Of a DNA stretch of 64,000 nucleotides, positions 1 to 7,989 are shown piece by piece. Each line of letters begins with the position of its first letter. Positions within the stretch are counted from its first letter, which is position 1. Both the position numbers and the translations under genes were made by a program. Source of the DNA: Leeuwenhoekiella sp. MAR_2009_132 (lineage in GTDB: Bacteria > Bacteroidota > Bacteroidia > Flavobacteriales > Flavobacteriaceae); NCBI RefSeq assembly GCF_000687915.1, contig NZ_JHZY01000004.1:1808001-1872000 (forward strand). The letters are read 5' to 3'. Under the pieces are notes generated by a model. It had not been told where the DNA came from. It was given only the letters and a program-made list of their open reading frames with translations, and searched no databases.

Positions 1-2
1 CC

Positions 3-500
3 TATCCGGGTCTGGCAGCACGTTCTTTAATCACTGCTTCTTTTGGTAAAACTTTTCACACTACCGGGTGGAAGATAGGCTATTGCCTTGCTCCTGAGAA
101 TTTGATGCGCGAATTTCAGAAAGTTCATCAGAACACAGTTTTCTGCGTAAGTCACCCTATGCAAAAAGCAATTGCAGCGTATCTTAAAAATCCTGACAAT
201 TATTTGAATCTTTCAGGTTTCTACGAGCGTAAGAGAGATTTATTTCTTGATGGAATTAAAGATTCTCGATTTAATTTTAAACCTGCGATGGGGACGTATT
301 TTCAAATGCTAGATTATAGTGCAATCTCTCAGGAAAACGCAAAACTTTTCGCCGAAAGGCTTACAAAAGAGAAGGGAATTGCCAGTATTCCAGTTTCTGT
401 ATTTAATGTAAATCAACAGGACGGTCAACTCCTTCGTTTTTGTTTTGCAAAGTCAGACGAAACGCTTTTGAAAGCGACTACAATTTTAAAGAGTTTATAA
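3..500 (+). CDS. PLP-dependent aminotransferase, class I/II, methionine aminotransferase-like (3' part only)
   Basis: The last ~165 codons of a gene that begins before the window; the frame is open from base 3, so the ATG at 102 is internal. The motif SFGKTFHTTGWKIGY lies at the left edge. Its lysine (bases 48-50) is the expected Schiff-base residue of fold-type I aminotransferases, and the following TTGWKIGY is typical of the kynurenine/methionine aminotransferase branch. The C-terminal part (GFYERKRDLF, then MGTYFQMLDYS and LLRFCFAKSDETL) fits the small domain, with an arginine in the position expected to bind the substrate carboxylate. The family transfers amino groups from methionine or aromatic amino acids to 2-oxo acids in the cytoplasm. 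The exact substrate cannot be read from this fragment. It ends 31 bp before the stop of the convergent FUSC gene, with no clear terminator between them. Confidence 0.85.
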   Translation, partial: YPGLAARSLITASFGKTFHTTGWKIGYCLAPENLMREFQKVHQNTVFCVSHPMQKAIAAYLKNPDNYLNLSGFYERKRDLFLDGIKDSRFNFKPAMGTYFQMLDYSAISQENAKLFAERLTKEKGIASIPVSVFNVNQQDGQLLRFCFAKSDETLLKATTILKSL

Positions 501-531
501 TTCTCCAGTTTATATCAAATCGCTTACATTT

Positions 532-2703
532 TTATGTATGTAGCGCTTTAAGCTGCTTATTAAAGTCTTCACTTAATTTTTTGAGCCATTTTAGCTGTTC
601 TGTAAGAATATGCGCTTCGTGAAGTTCTTTATTTATATAAATTGAAGGTACAGGTACTTCTAGTTCTTTAGAGGTATCTGGTAGTGTACCAGTAGTAGAT
701 TTGTTTTCTAGAACTGCAATTGCAGTATCTAAATTTTGAAAAATAGGATTTTTATATTTACTAAACACATCATCTATATGGGTAGTGTTGTGATTGCGTA
801 AATAAGCACCTATAGATGCAAGTGCACCTAAAAAAGCGTGATTTAGTACAACCAGTTCATACAGTTTACCCGTGAGTTTTCCTGTTGCACCAGGTTCTTG
901 TAGTAGGCGCTGTATGGCAGCATTTACTGTAGCTGTTGCTAAAAAAGCTTTTTTGCGAGCTAGTTTGTAATGTGTTTCAATTTGTTTTTTAGTCTCATAA
1001 TGTGATGATATTACTTGCAGATAATTACGGTTTGTCCTTAGGCTTTCGGCTAAATTAAATTTGAGGCTTTTTGCTTCTCGGGTTGGCCATAAAAAGGCAC
1101 TGGCCAGCGCTGTAAGCGCTGCTCCCAGGCTGGTATCAAGCACACGGAATTGTATAACTGCCAGGATATCTGGTCGCAATAACGCGTAAGCAAAAATGAT
1201 ACTTAGCGTAATAAAGAATGCCCCGGTACGGTAATTTTTTTGTAGCGATGCGTGAGCCATTATAAAACTAAGTACAGCAAGTATTCTAAAAAGTGTATTA
1301 TCTCTAAATACATATACTATGCCTGTCGCCAACGCTGCCCCAAGTAAAGTGCCTATAATTCTGTTTTTTGATCGCTCTTTTGTAAGGCCGTAGCTGGGAC
1401 GCATTATTACAATTATAGTAAGCAAAATCCAGTAGGGGTTTTGAACTTCAAAAAAGTTACCCAGACCAAATCCTAAGACTGCAATAAAAGCAATACGCAA
1501 TGCATGCTTAAAAATAGGGGAGTCCTTATTTAGATTGTCAAGCAGAATTTGAAAACTATAATCCTGTTTAGTGACAAAACCTTCGAGGTCGTTTAAATTT
1601 GCTGAATTTGTGTTTTTTATTATTTTATTACGATCTAATATTTGCGCAATGTTTATGATGCGTTGAGTTTGATTTTCCTGAAGCTCATACAGGTTATGTA
1701 GTATTATATCATCTTCGGTAGAGGCAGTAGGGGCTTTGTAGTTATCGATTTTATTTTTAGTTTCTTTTAAAGCAGCTCTAAGTGCATTTAAGTCTACTTT
1801 ATTTTTTTTGAGATCGGTATGAGCAATCTTTCGTAAGGTTTCTGTTTGTGCTTTATTTAGGTTTACAAATGCATATAACTGCTGAGGATATTTCTTAAGA
1901 ATTTCGTGCATTCTCGCAGGCGGAATAGGGCTCGTCAGGGATAATTCTAATAGATCTACAAGCTCTCCCAATACTAAAAATCGCTTTCGATAATAGCTTG
2001 AAGTTCCTGAAGCATGTCTGCTATCTAATAAGATTTCCCTGAGTTTCTCGAGATGGTCATTAAAATCACTTTGTACAGTAAAAAGTTTTTTTAAGCCGGT
2101 ATCACGATCTATGCTTTGGCGTAAAAATTGACCACGAGCTTCAATATATCGTGAGCTTAACTCAATAGCAGTTTCCAGTAATTCTTCGGTTTGTTTTTTT
2201 GGAGCTAGTACATCATAAAGCAGGGTTAATAGTAGATAGAGAATACCACCCAGCCCTATAAGGAGGGAGCGTTCATAAGGAGGCATTCCTGATGATGATA
2301 AGTTTGCAAAACTTAAAACAAGGGCAAATAATCCCGAAAACCCTACGAGAGAGGCTCTAAAACCATACACTGCAATAAAAGCCAGTGCAAATGTCATTAT
2401 ACCTAAGTAAGGCAATTGTATCCAATAAATATCTGGAATGTAGGCGCCAATAAAACTAACCAGCGTTGCAATTAATGAAGAGAGTAGAATTCCTATACGT
2501 TTATTCTTTAAGCTACCACTTACCGAACTTGGGGAGCTTAAAAGAACACCAGTTCCTATGGCAATTCCCAGACCTAAATAATCAAGGTAATAACCTACTA
2601 AAATAGGCGTTACCACACCGATGGTCACTAAAATAGCCTTTGCAAAGTCTGTACTTTTTGCAAAGGCTATTGAAGAATTGTAATGCTGCTGGAATCTAAA
2701 CAT
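532..2703 (-). CDS. FUSC (YccS/YhfK-like) family inner-membrane protein
   Basis: 723 aa with the duplicated architecture of the fusaric-acid-resistance-like (FUSC) family. A first hydrophobic block (about residues 20-165, five to six helices) is followed by a long soluble region (about 166-395). A second hydrophobic block starts near residue 400 and a cytoplasmic tail of ~180 residues follows. The second block carries the family signature RPSYGLTKERSKNRIIGTLL. Relatives are proposed efflux or envelope-homeostasis proteins of the inner membrane; the substrate is unknown for nearly all of them. Length agrees with YccS/YhfK (about 700 aa). The gene stands alone between a convergent aminotransferase and a co-directional YagU-like gene 50 bp upstream, so the two could share a transcript. 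Family is well supported, function is not. Confidence 0.85.
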   Translation of the reverse strand: MFRFQQHYNSSIAFAKSTDFAKAILVTIGVVTPILVGYYLDYLGLGIAIGTGVLLSSPSSVSGSLKNKRIGILLSSLIATLVSFIGAYIPDIYWIQLPYLGIMTFALAFIAVYGFRASLVGFSGLFALVLSFANLSSSGMPPYERSLLIGLGGILYLLLTLLYDVLAPKKQTEELLETAIELSSRYIEARGQFLRQSIDRDTGLKKLFTVQSDFNDHLEKLREILLDSRHASGTSSYYRKRFLVLGELVDLLELSLTSPIPPARMHEILKKYPQQLYAFVNLNKAQTETLRKIAHTDLKKNKVDLNALRAALKETKNKIDNYKAPTASTEDDIILHNLYELQENQTQRIINIAQILDRNKIIKNTNSANLNDLEGFVTKQDYSFQILLDNLNKDSPIFKHALRIAFIAVLGFGLGNFFEVQNPYWILLTIIVIMRPSYGLTKERSKNRIIGTLLGAALATGIVYVFRDNTLFRILAVLSFIMAHASLQKNYRTGAFFITLSIIFAYALLRPDILAVIQFRVLDTSLGAALTALASAFLWPTREAKSLKFNLAESLRTNRNYLQVISSHYETKKQIETHYKLARKKAFLATATVNAAIQRLLQEPGATGKLTGKLYELVVLNHAFLGALASIGAYLRNHNTTHIDDVFSKYKNPIFQNLDTAIAVLENKSTTGTLPDTSKELEVPVPSIYINKELHEAHILTEQLKWLKKLSEDFNKQLKALHT

Positions 2704-2753
2704 TCAGCAATTTAGAATGATTTTTTAGCTTATAATGTGCATTTTGCAATTTT

Positions 2754-3263
2754 TTAATCACGCAATTTTCGGGCAATGAGACCGCGTACTACTTCTGTTG
2801 TGATTCCAAATGCTACGTGAGCAATTAGCTCATTAATTTGAATATTTAATGGGATATCTTTTGGGCTTTCTTTTAAACCCAAAAGCGGTAACGAAGTTTC
2901 GTGTGTTCCTATCCACGTTGTAGCACCGTAGGCGACTCCTTCAAAAATATTAGTCTCCATTTTATCGCGTTTTGCATAACCATAGGTTGCGCCTAAACTT
3001 GCTCCAAAAGGTATGTTGACCAGTTGTTCTGCAAGCTCGTGATTTGTGGTACTAATGCGATCTCCGGTAATTTTTACAGACAAATCATCAACCATTTTCA
3101 ACTGCGCAGAGCGTGTGTTTGGTTTTCTAACTGGTAGTACTTTTTCTATGGCACTCTTAACTACAGTCCCTGCAATACCTCCTAACAATCCGGAGATAAG
3201 GCCACGACTTACATTAGAAGTGAACGAATCTTTTTCTAACCAGGCTTCAAATGAGTTACTCAT
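2754..3263 (-). CDS. YagU-like (DUF1440) small membrane-associated protein
   Basis: 169 aa. A soluble N-terminus (EAWLEKDSFTSNVSRG) leads into a glycine-rich hydrophobic stretch (GLISGLLGGIAGTVVKSAIE, about residues 21-40). Further short hydrophobic segments follow near 85-100 and 145-165, with conserved-looking HE and NELIAHVAFG motifs. This arrangement resembles the DUF1440/YagU family, inner-membrane proteins of poorly known role (E. coli YagU has been linked to acid resistance). The assignment is by recollection of the family pattern and is only moderately secure. It lies 50 bp upstream of the FUSC gene on the same strand, so co-transcription is possible. The ATG at 3263 is the only good start. 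Confidence 0.6.
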   Translation of the reverse strand: MSNSFEAWLEKDSFTSNVSRGLISGLLGGIAGTVVKSAIEKVLPVRKPNTRSAQLKMVDDLSVKITGDRISTTNHELAEQLVNIPFGASLGATYGYAKRDKMETNIFEGVAYGATTWIGTHETSLPLLGLKESPKDIPLNIQINELIAHVAFGITTEVVRGLIARKLRD

Positions 3264-3723
3264 AATTATAAATTTGATCTAAAGTTAAAAGTTCCTTGCG
3301 ATGTGAAGTAAGGTTTAACATCGCTTTGACAAGATTTAAAACTCCCTTAAGTTTTTAAGAATTGAGTATTTAGGAAAGATTATTATTTCGATTTTAATTA
3401 TTTACATATTTTCTAACAGTTTTACCTGTATTCAATAGATATATTTGAATAAAATTTTGATTATTCTGAACAATTTTTTACTCCAATTCAGATATATTTA
3501 GGTCGAAGGAAGCTTCTCATTTGAAATTACTAAGATGCGAGTTTATGTCGTAAATGTGACTATCTTATAGGCTTTGACTTTATGTACTATTTACATCGGT
3601 AACAATAATATGCTACTTTAGAAATTATGGAAATAGAGGAGTATTAAATTGAAGGATAGGCAAATAAGAACTTAAAAACCCGGTTAAGGCTATTTTTTAT
3701 AATAAATACATTATTTTAACATT
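3264..3723. other. 460-bp AT-rich intergenic region between divergent genes
   Basis: No open frame of coding character and no RNA gene is visible. It separates the YagU-like gene (minus) from the ankyrin gene (plus), so it must hold both promoters. A consensus-like -7 element TATATTTG sits at 3440-3447 on the plus strand, but it lacks a TTG at the right distance and lies far from either start. A weak hairpin (CTTAA / TTAAG) lies at 3346-3359. Confidence 0.5.
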
Positions 3724-4188
3724 ATGAACTCAGAGTTATTATTTGATACCATACGATTAGGAAACGATCAAAAAGTGCAGGAACTTTTAGAGAACAATCC
3801 TGAATTAATTGCTGCAACAGATCAGCGAGGTTCAACGGCTTTAGTACTTGCAACCTACTACGGATTTGAAAAAGTTACTGAAGTACTTGTAGCACACAAT
3901 GCCGATTTAAATGCAAAGGATGCTTCTGGGAATACAGCACTTATGGGTATTTGTTTTAAGGGCTATCCTAAAATCGCTAAGATTCTTATAGATAATGGAG
4001 CAGATGTAAATGCCCAAAATTCAAATGGAGGAACCGCCTTAATTTATGCGGCAACATTCAATCAAAAAGAATTAGTAGAAATGCTAATTGCAAATGGAGC
4101 AGATCCTTCAATTAAAGATTCTAAAGGTTTAACCGCAAAAGATCACGCAAAAATGCAAGGCCTTGATCAAATAGAGCAATTGCTATGA
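3724..4188 (+). CDS. Small ankyrin-repeat protein
   Basis: 154 aa made almost wholly of ankyrin repeats. There is a degenerate capping repeat (residues 1-34) and three good ones (about 35-66, 67-99, 100-132) with the GxTALxxA start and the GADVNAQN-type ends. A partial C-terminal cap (GLTAKDHAKMQG) follows. No signal peptide, so the protein is probably cytoplasmic. Ankyrin repeats bind other proteins; no catalytic domain is present. Small ankyrin proteins of this size are often encoded beside catalase genes in bacteria, but none is here. The next gene starts 1 base after this stop codon (TGA at 4186-4188, ATG at 4190), which argues for translational coupling and a shared function with an unknown protein. 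Confidence 0.85.
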   Translation: MNSELLFDTIRLGNDQKVQELLENNPELIAATDQRGSTALVLATYYGFEKVTEVLVAHNADLNAKDASGNTALMGICFKGYPKIAKILIDNGADVNAQNSNGGTALIYAATFNQKELVEMLIANGADPSIKDSKGLTAKDHAKMQGLDQIEQLL

Positions 4189-4189
4189 T

Positions 4190-4765
4190 ATGTTAGACAA
4201 TCGTACAATTTTAAATGATTTGCATTGTGTGCGTTTTAGAAACTCTGGTTTTAAACGCACAATGGTGCTTTCGCCTGCAGCAGAAAAATCATTTAATAGG
4301 TTTCTTATAGATTCTTTAGGACAAAATGTGTTCCTCATAAGTACGGCCTTAGGACTGGATATCTATTATTGCAGTCCTAGTAGTAAAACCGATTTTATTG
4401 TCAAAAACCTCTGGATATTTCAAGGTGACACACCAAATTTAAACACACAAATCGTTCAGGAGCATCACGATGTCAACGTCATTAAATATTTCTACATCGT
4501 TGTAGATACGCTTATTAAACACCCGCAGTTATTTTTATCTACCTGCAAGAAGTTTACAACACAATATCAAAGTACGCTTATAAAAAACCGACTGCTTACA
4601 TTATTATATTCTGCTTTTGAAAGCCATTTACACGAATTAATTGCACAAAATAAGTTGCCCTATATTAATAAAGTAGAAAAATTAATGCGTGAGGTGTATG
4701 TGCCTAATTTTGAAAATTTAAATGGGTTAAGTTCTATTCATTTACAACACAATAATTTAAATTAA
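4190..4765 (+). CDS. Hypothetical protein coupled to the ankyrin gene
   Basis: 191 aa, not recognised. No signal peptide and no convincing transmembrane helix. The N-terminal half is mixed alpha/beta with a hydrophobic patch (NVFLISTALGLDIYYC). The C-terminal half looks helical (TCKKFTTQYQSTLIKNRLLTLLYSAFESH...). It begins directly after the ankyrin stop codon, so the two are almost certainly co-translated. Its last 9 bases overlap the 3' end of the convergent exonuclease gene. Coding status rests on the long open frame, the tight coupling and the lack of any better frame. A function cannot be assigned. Confidence 0.7.
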   Translation: MLDNRTILNDLHCVRFRNSGFKRTMVLSPAAEKSFNRFLIDSLGQNVFLISTALGLDIYYCSPSSKTDFIVKNLWIFQGDTPNLNTQIVQEHHDVNVIKYFYIVVDTLIKHPQLFLSTCKKFTTQYQSTLIKNRLLTLLYSAFESHLHELIAQNKLPYINKVEKLMREVYVPNFENLNGLSSIHLQHNNLN

Positions 4766-5419
4766 AATATCTTTCAACGTAATTTTCTTAGATGCCCTAA
4801 GTCTGTTCTGGATTTTAAGAAAAGCTAAAGCGGTAATAAACGCATCTCCCATAGCTTTATGACGGTCATTTTTAGAAATATTGAGTTCTTCGCAGAGTTC
4901 ATCCAAACTATAAACTTTATCAGGGTTTGTAATGTTTACAAGGTGTACGCTTCGTTTAAAAAGTATGCCGGTATCTGTAAACCTATTTTTAAGCTTAGGG
5001 GCTCCTAATCGTTTTAGAGCATAATTTATTATAGCGATGTCAAAACCTACGTGATGGCCTACTAATACAGCGTTGCCTATAAATTCTAAAAATAATTTTA
5101 CGGTCTCTTCTTCAGAAATTTTAATCTGATTTCTATGTTGACGTAGAATCCCGTGAATGGCAACCGCTTCTTCATTAAATATCTCTTGTGATACGTACAC
5201 CTCAAGACTTTTAGTTAGTTGAATCTGATTACTTTTTATTTCTAAAGCTCCCAGGCTTAGCATCCTGTCTTTACGTGCATTTATTCCGGTTGTTTCAGTA
5301 TCAAAAACTACAAAGCGGGTATCTTCAATAGTAGAAGGGGTAGCTTCTGAAAACGCTTTGGCATAGGTTTTATAGAATTCTGGCGGGTCTGGTTTTTTGT
5401 CGAAAAAGGGAATACGCAT
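4757..5419 (-). CDS. DnaQ-like 3'-5' exonuclease (DEDDh), PolIII epsilon-type
   Basis: 220 aa with the RNase T/DnaQ exonuclease fold. All five catalytic residues are visible: D40 and E42 in FDTETTG (ExoI), D127 in GHHVGFD (ExoII), H187 and D192 in DRHKAMGDA (ExoIII, the DEDDh form). Members cut single-stranded DNA or RNA from the 3' end with two metal ions. This is a stand-alone exonuclease and not obviously the polymerase-bound proofreading subunit, since it lacks a long C-terminal polymerase-binding tail. It sits 3 bp downstream of the cNMP/CBS/DUF294 gene, a pairing known from many bacteria, often with an acetate permease that is absent here. The context suggests a role tied to that regulator rather than to replication. 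Confidence 0.88.
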   Translation of the reverse strand: MRIPFFDKKPDPPEFYKTYAKAFSEATPSTIEDTRFVVFDTETTGINARKDRMLSLGALEIKSNQIQLTKSLEVYVSQEIFNEEAVAIHGILRQHRNQIKISEEETVKLFLEFIGNAVLVGHHVGFDIAIINYALKRLGAPKLKNRFTDTGILFKRSVHLVNITNPDKVYSLDELCEELNISKNDRHKAMGDAFITALAFLKIQNRLRASKKITLKDILI

Positions 5420-5422
5420 AGT

Positions 5423-7333
5423 TTATTTGAGTTGGTAGCGTATGGTGAGTAATTCTTGAATGTCATGTATAGATTTAAAGCAACGTTTCAGCTTTAGTTT
5501 TTCGGCTTTGCTTAAGGTTGCAAGTTCTATAAACCTTCCGGAGTCATCGTGTAAAATACCTTGTCTGGTTCTAAATTTCAACAGTGCTTTAAAGGCATAC
5601 GAACAGTTTTCGTATATCTCTTTATTATTATCTTCAACTTCGGCAAGACGTTCAAAACGTCCTGCAGTGTTGTTAATATTCCGCAGTTTATGCTGTAAAC
5701 TTAAAACGCGTGCTGCATCTATTAAGGGCATAAGCGCTCGTGCTTTAATATCAAAGAAATCTTTATGATCTCCACTTTCTTCAACCAGAAATTGTCTAAA
5801 AAAACCGAGTGGTGACGGACTTCTTATGGCGTCTTTTGCCATTACCCTATAAAAATTTGTATTGCGATCTAGTGTTTGTAAAATACTGTCTGAAAGTTTA
5901 GTGACTAGTAATGTGTCGCCATAAACATAACTGTAATCAAAGAATATTGCAGAAAGTAATTGACTTTCTGGTGATGGCTCTAAAATCCATATGTTAAATT
6001 GTTTTTGCCACTCTGATAGCGACTGGCACCACCGTGGGTTACTTGCCATCATATCTGCGGGACAATAAGCGTATCCCACTTTGTGCATTGCTCTGGTAAT
6101 GTGTCGTGCTAATTGAATAAAATAGGCCTGTGTTTGCTCATAATCTTCTTTAGGAACATCGTCAAACACTATTGCGTTGTCTTGATCTGTATATAAAAGC
6201 TGTTCTTTTCGCCCCTGACTACCTAAAGCCAACCACGCAAACTTACATGGCGGTGGCGTTTCCATTTTTGCAAGTGCAAGTTCGATTGCACGTACCGCTA
6301 TAGCGTAATTAATCTCATTTAAAATATTAAGAATTTGCGATAACGGAAGATTTTGATCCAGGTATTTTTTGAGGAGTTGTGCTACTCGCAGGCGTACTTC
6401 GCGCAATCTCTTAGTACGTTTTGCAAGTTTTACTTCTTTAAGTAAAACAACAGGATTGTTAGCAAAAGAGACGACTACATCGTGCTCAGATAACAACCCC
6501 AGAAGTTTAGTATCTGGAGTGCCATCTTCGGTAATACACAAATGGTTTATGTCATTTCTAAGCATAATAAGCTGTGCCTGCGATACGCTAAGATCTTTTT
6601 GAAAACAGCGTACAGGAGCGCTCATAATCGAAGTGACCTCATCTGAAATAGGAAATTTACCGGTAGCAATCTTATCTCTCAAATCGCGATTAGTTATAAT
6701 ACCTAAAGGTTTGTCATCTTCAACAACAACTATAGAACCTACACCGCGATGTTCCATTTTTAAAGCAGCAATTTTAATGGTTGTTTCAGGTGGACAGGTC
6801 AAAATATTTTTTGAATAGCGGGCTTTCTGAAGATCAAAAATCTCACTATTGCGCTCAACAGAATACTCAGTAAAAAGCTTTCCGCTTTCTTCTAAAGAAT
6901 AGGGGTCGCTCACATTTGAAGCAAACGAAGCGATTAAAAAATTGCTTACATCTTTATGCTCTAATGCTATGGGTAAAAATAAATCTATAGGAATACCATA
7001 CAGAATTGACTCTTCATTTGCAGATGCAGAAAGCTCATAATCTTCTTTAGTGATTAATGGCCTTAGGCCAAAAAGGTCACCCTCGTCGCAAATATCAACG
7101 ATTTTAGGCTCATTGTCCTGTGTTCTATACAGGCGTACCGCACCATCTTTAACCACATAAAACATTCCGTGGTTTTTCTCGTGCTCTTTAAATATAGATT
7201 TATTTTTTTCAAAATACAGCACGCTTACCTGACCAGCTATGGTAAGTAAACTTTCGGCCTCCAAAAACTGAAACGGCGGATACCGTTTTAAAAAATCTGC
7301 TACCCGCTCTGCTATTGTATTTTTAGTAGTCAT
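5423..7333 (-). CDS. Cyclic-nucleotide-binding / CBS-pair / DUF294 nucleotidyltransferase-like regulator
   Basis: 636 aa multidomain cytoplasmic protein. Residues about 15-130 form a cNMP-binding (Crp-like) domain, with GDLFGLRPLI in the phosphate-binding cassette; the usual arginine-containing RxA motif is replaced (ELSASANE), so ligand binding may be altered. A CBS pair spans about 175-295. From about 320 there is a DUF294/GlnD-type nucleotidyltransferase domain with the motif GSQGRKEQLLYTDQD (G371 to D385), whose two aspartates would bind metal. A helical substrate-binding-like DUF294 C-terminal domain ends the protein. GlnD-like domains transfer nucleotides to proteins, but no target is known for this family. 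Operon: tadA lies 14 bp upstream and the exonuclease 3 bp downstream. Confidence 0.85.
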   Translation of the reverse strand: MTTKNTIAERVADFLKRYPPFQFLEAESLLTIAGQVSVLYFEKNKSIFKEHEKNHGMFYVVKDGAVRLYRTQDNEPKIVDICDEGDLFGLRPLITKEDYELSASANEESILYGIPIDLFLPIALEHKDVSNFLIASFASNVSDPYSLEESGKLFTEYSVERNSEIFDLQKARYSKNILTCPPETTIKIAALKMEHRGVGSIVVVEDDKPLGIITNRDLRDKIATGKFPISDEVTSIMSAPVRCFQKDLSVSQAQLIMLRNDINHLCITEDGTPDTKLLGLLSEHDVVVSFANNPVVLLKEVKLAKRTKRLREVRLRVAQLLKKYLDQNLPLSQILNILNEINYAIAVRAIELALAKMETPPPCKFAWLALGSQGRKEQLLYTDQDNAIVFDDVPKEDYEQTQAYFIQLARHITRAMHKVGYAYCPADMMASNPRWCQSLSEWQKQFNIWILEPSPESQLLSAIFFDYSYVYGDTLLVTKLSDSILQTLDRNTNFYRVMAKDAIRSPSPLGFFRQFLVEESGDHKDFFDIKARALMPLIDAARVLSLQHKLRNINNTAGRFERLAEVEDNNKEIYENCSYAFKALLKFRTRQGILHDDSGRFIELATLSKAEKLKLKRCFKSIHDIQELLTIRYQLK

Positions 7334-7347
7334 TCTCTAAAAGTAAA

Positions 7348-7803
7348 CTAATTAAGATTTCGTTTTTCGATAAAAAAGCGCTTTAGAAGTGCTGCTGCCT
7401 CATTTTGCATCACCCCACTGCTTACCGTAGTTTTAGGATGTATCTGGGTGCCCATTTTTTTAAAACCTCTCATTTCATCAGAAGCTGCAAATACAATACG
7501 TGATAACTGACTCCAGTATAATGCTCCTGCACACATTTGGCAAGGTTCAAGCGTCACATAAAGCGTACAATCTTTAAGGTATTTACCGCCCAGATAATTT
7601 GCTGCTGCAGTTATTGCCTGCATTTCAGCGTGTGCTGTAACATCGTTTAGGCGTTCTGTAAGATTGTGTGCTCTGGCAATTATTGTATTGTTAACTGTGA
7701 TTACCGCACCTACAGGAATCTCACCAAGCTCAAAAGCGGTCTCTGCTTCCTGTATTGCTTTTTTCATAAAGTAGTAATCATCAAAAGGTTCTATAAGTGC
7801 CAT
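7348..7803 (-). CDS. tadA: tRNA-specific adenosine deaminase TadA
   Basis: 151 aa CDA-fold deaminase, the usual length for TadA. The zinc site is complete: H58 and the proton-shuttling E60 in TAHAEMQAI, and C88/C91 in EPCQMCAGAL. It converts adenosine 34 of tRNA-Arg(ACG) to inosine in the cytoplasm. The N-terminal FMKKAIQEAETAFELGEIPVG matches TadA better than guanine or cytosine deaminases. It is the first gene of a minus-strand cluster with the DUF294 regulator and the exonuclease, and is divergent from dxs. Confidence 0.92.
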   Translation of the reverse strand: MALIEPFDDYYFMKKAIQEAETAFELGEIPVGAVITVNNTIIARAHNLTERLNDVTAHAEMQAITAAANYLGGKYLKDCTLYVTLEPCQMCAGALYWSQLSRIVFAASDEMRGFKKMGTQIHPKTTVSSGVMQNEAAALLKRFFIEKRNLN

Positions 7804-7977
7804 TGTAACGTATTTGAGGAAGTAAGATAAAAAGTTTTAACCATTAAGTACGGTTAAAAATAAAGAGGCTTACAGATATAATAGCGCTTTCTGTATTTAA
7901 GAAACTTCATGACTTTTCTAGAAAAATGCGTTCATATCATTTTTATAGAGGAAACTAGTTATTTATTGAACATCGGC

Positions 7978-7985
7978 TACCTTTG
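7978..7985 (+). promoter_or_regulatory. Candidate -7 element of dxs (TAnnTTTG)
   Basis: TACCTTTG matches the Bacteroidota -7 consensus TAnnTTTG exactly. The chosen dxs ATG (7990) lies only 4 bases past it, so the transcript would start at or next to the start codon. No TTG is found at the normal 17-23 bp distance (one lies only 9 bp upstream), so the -33 part is weak. Confidence 0.5.
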
Positions 7986-7989
7986 TTTT

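Noticed and set aside
7909..7989. N-terminal extension of dxs from the ATG at 7909
   Set aside because: The added residues are not DXS-like and the extension would include the likely promoter element.
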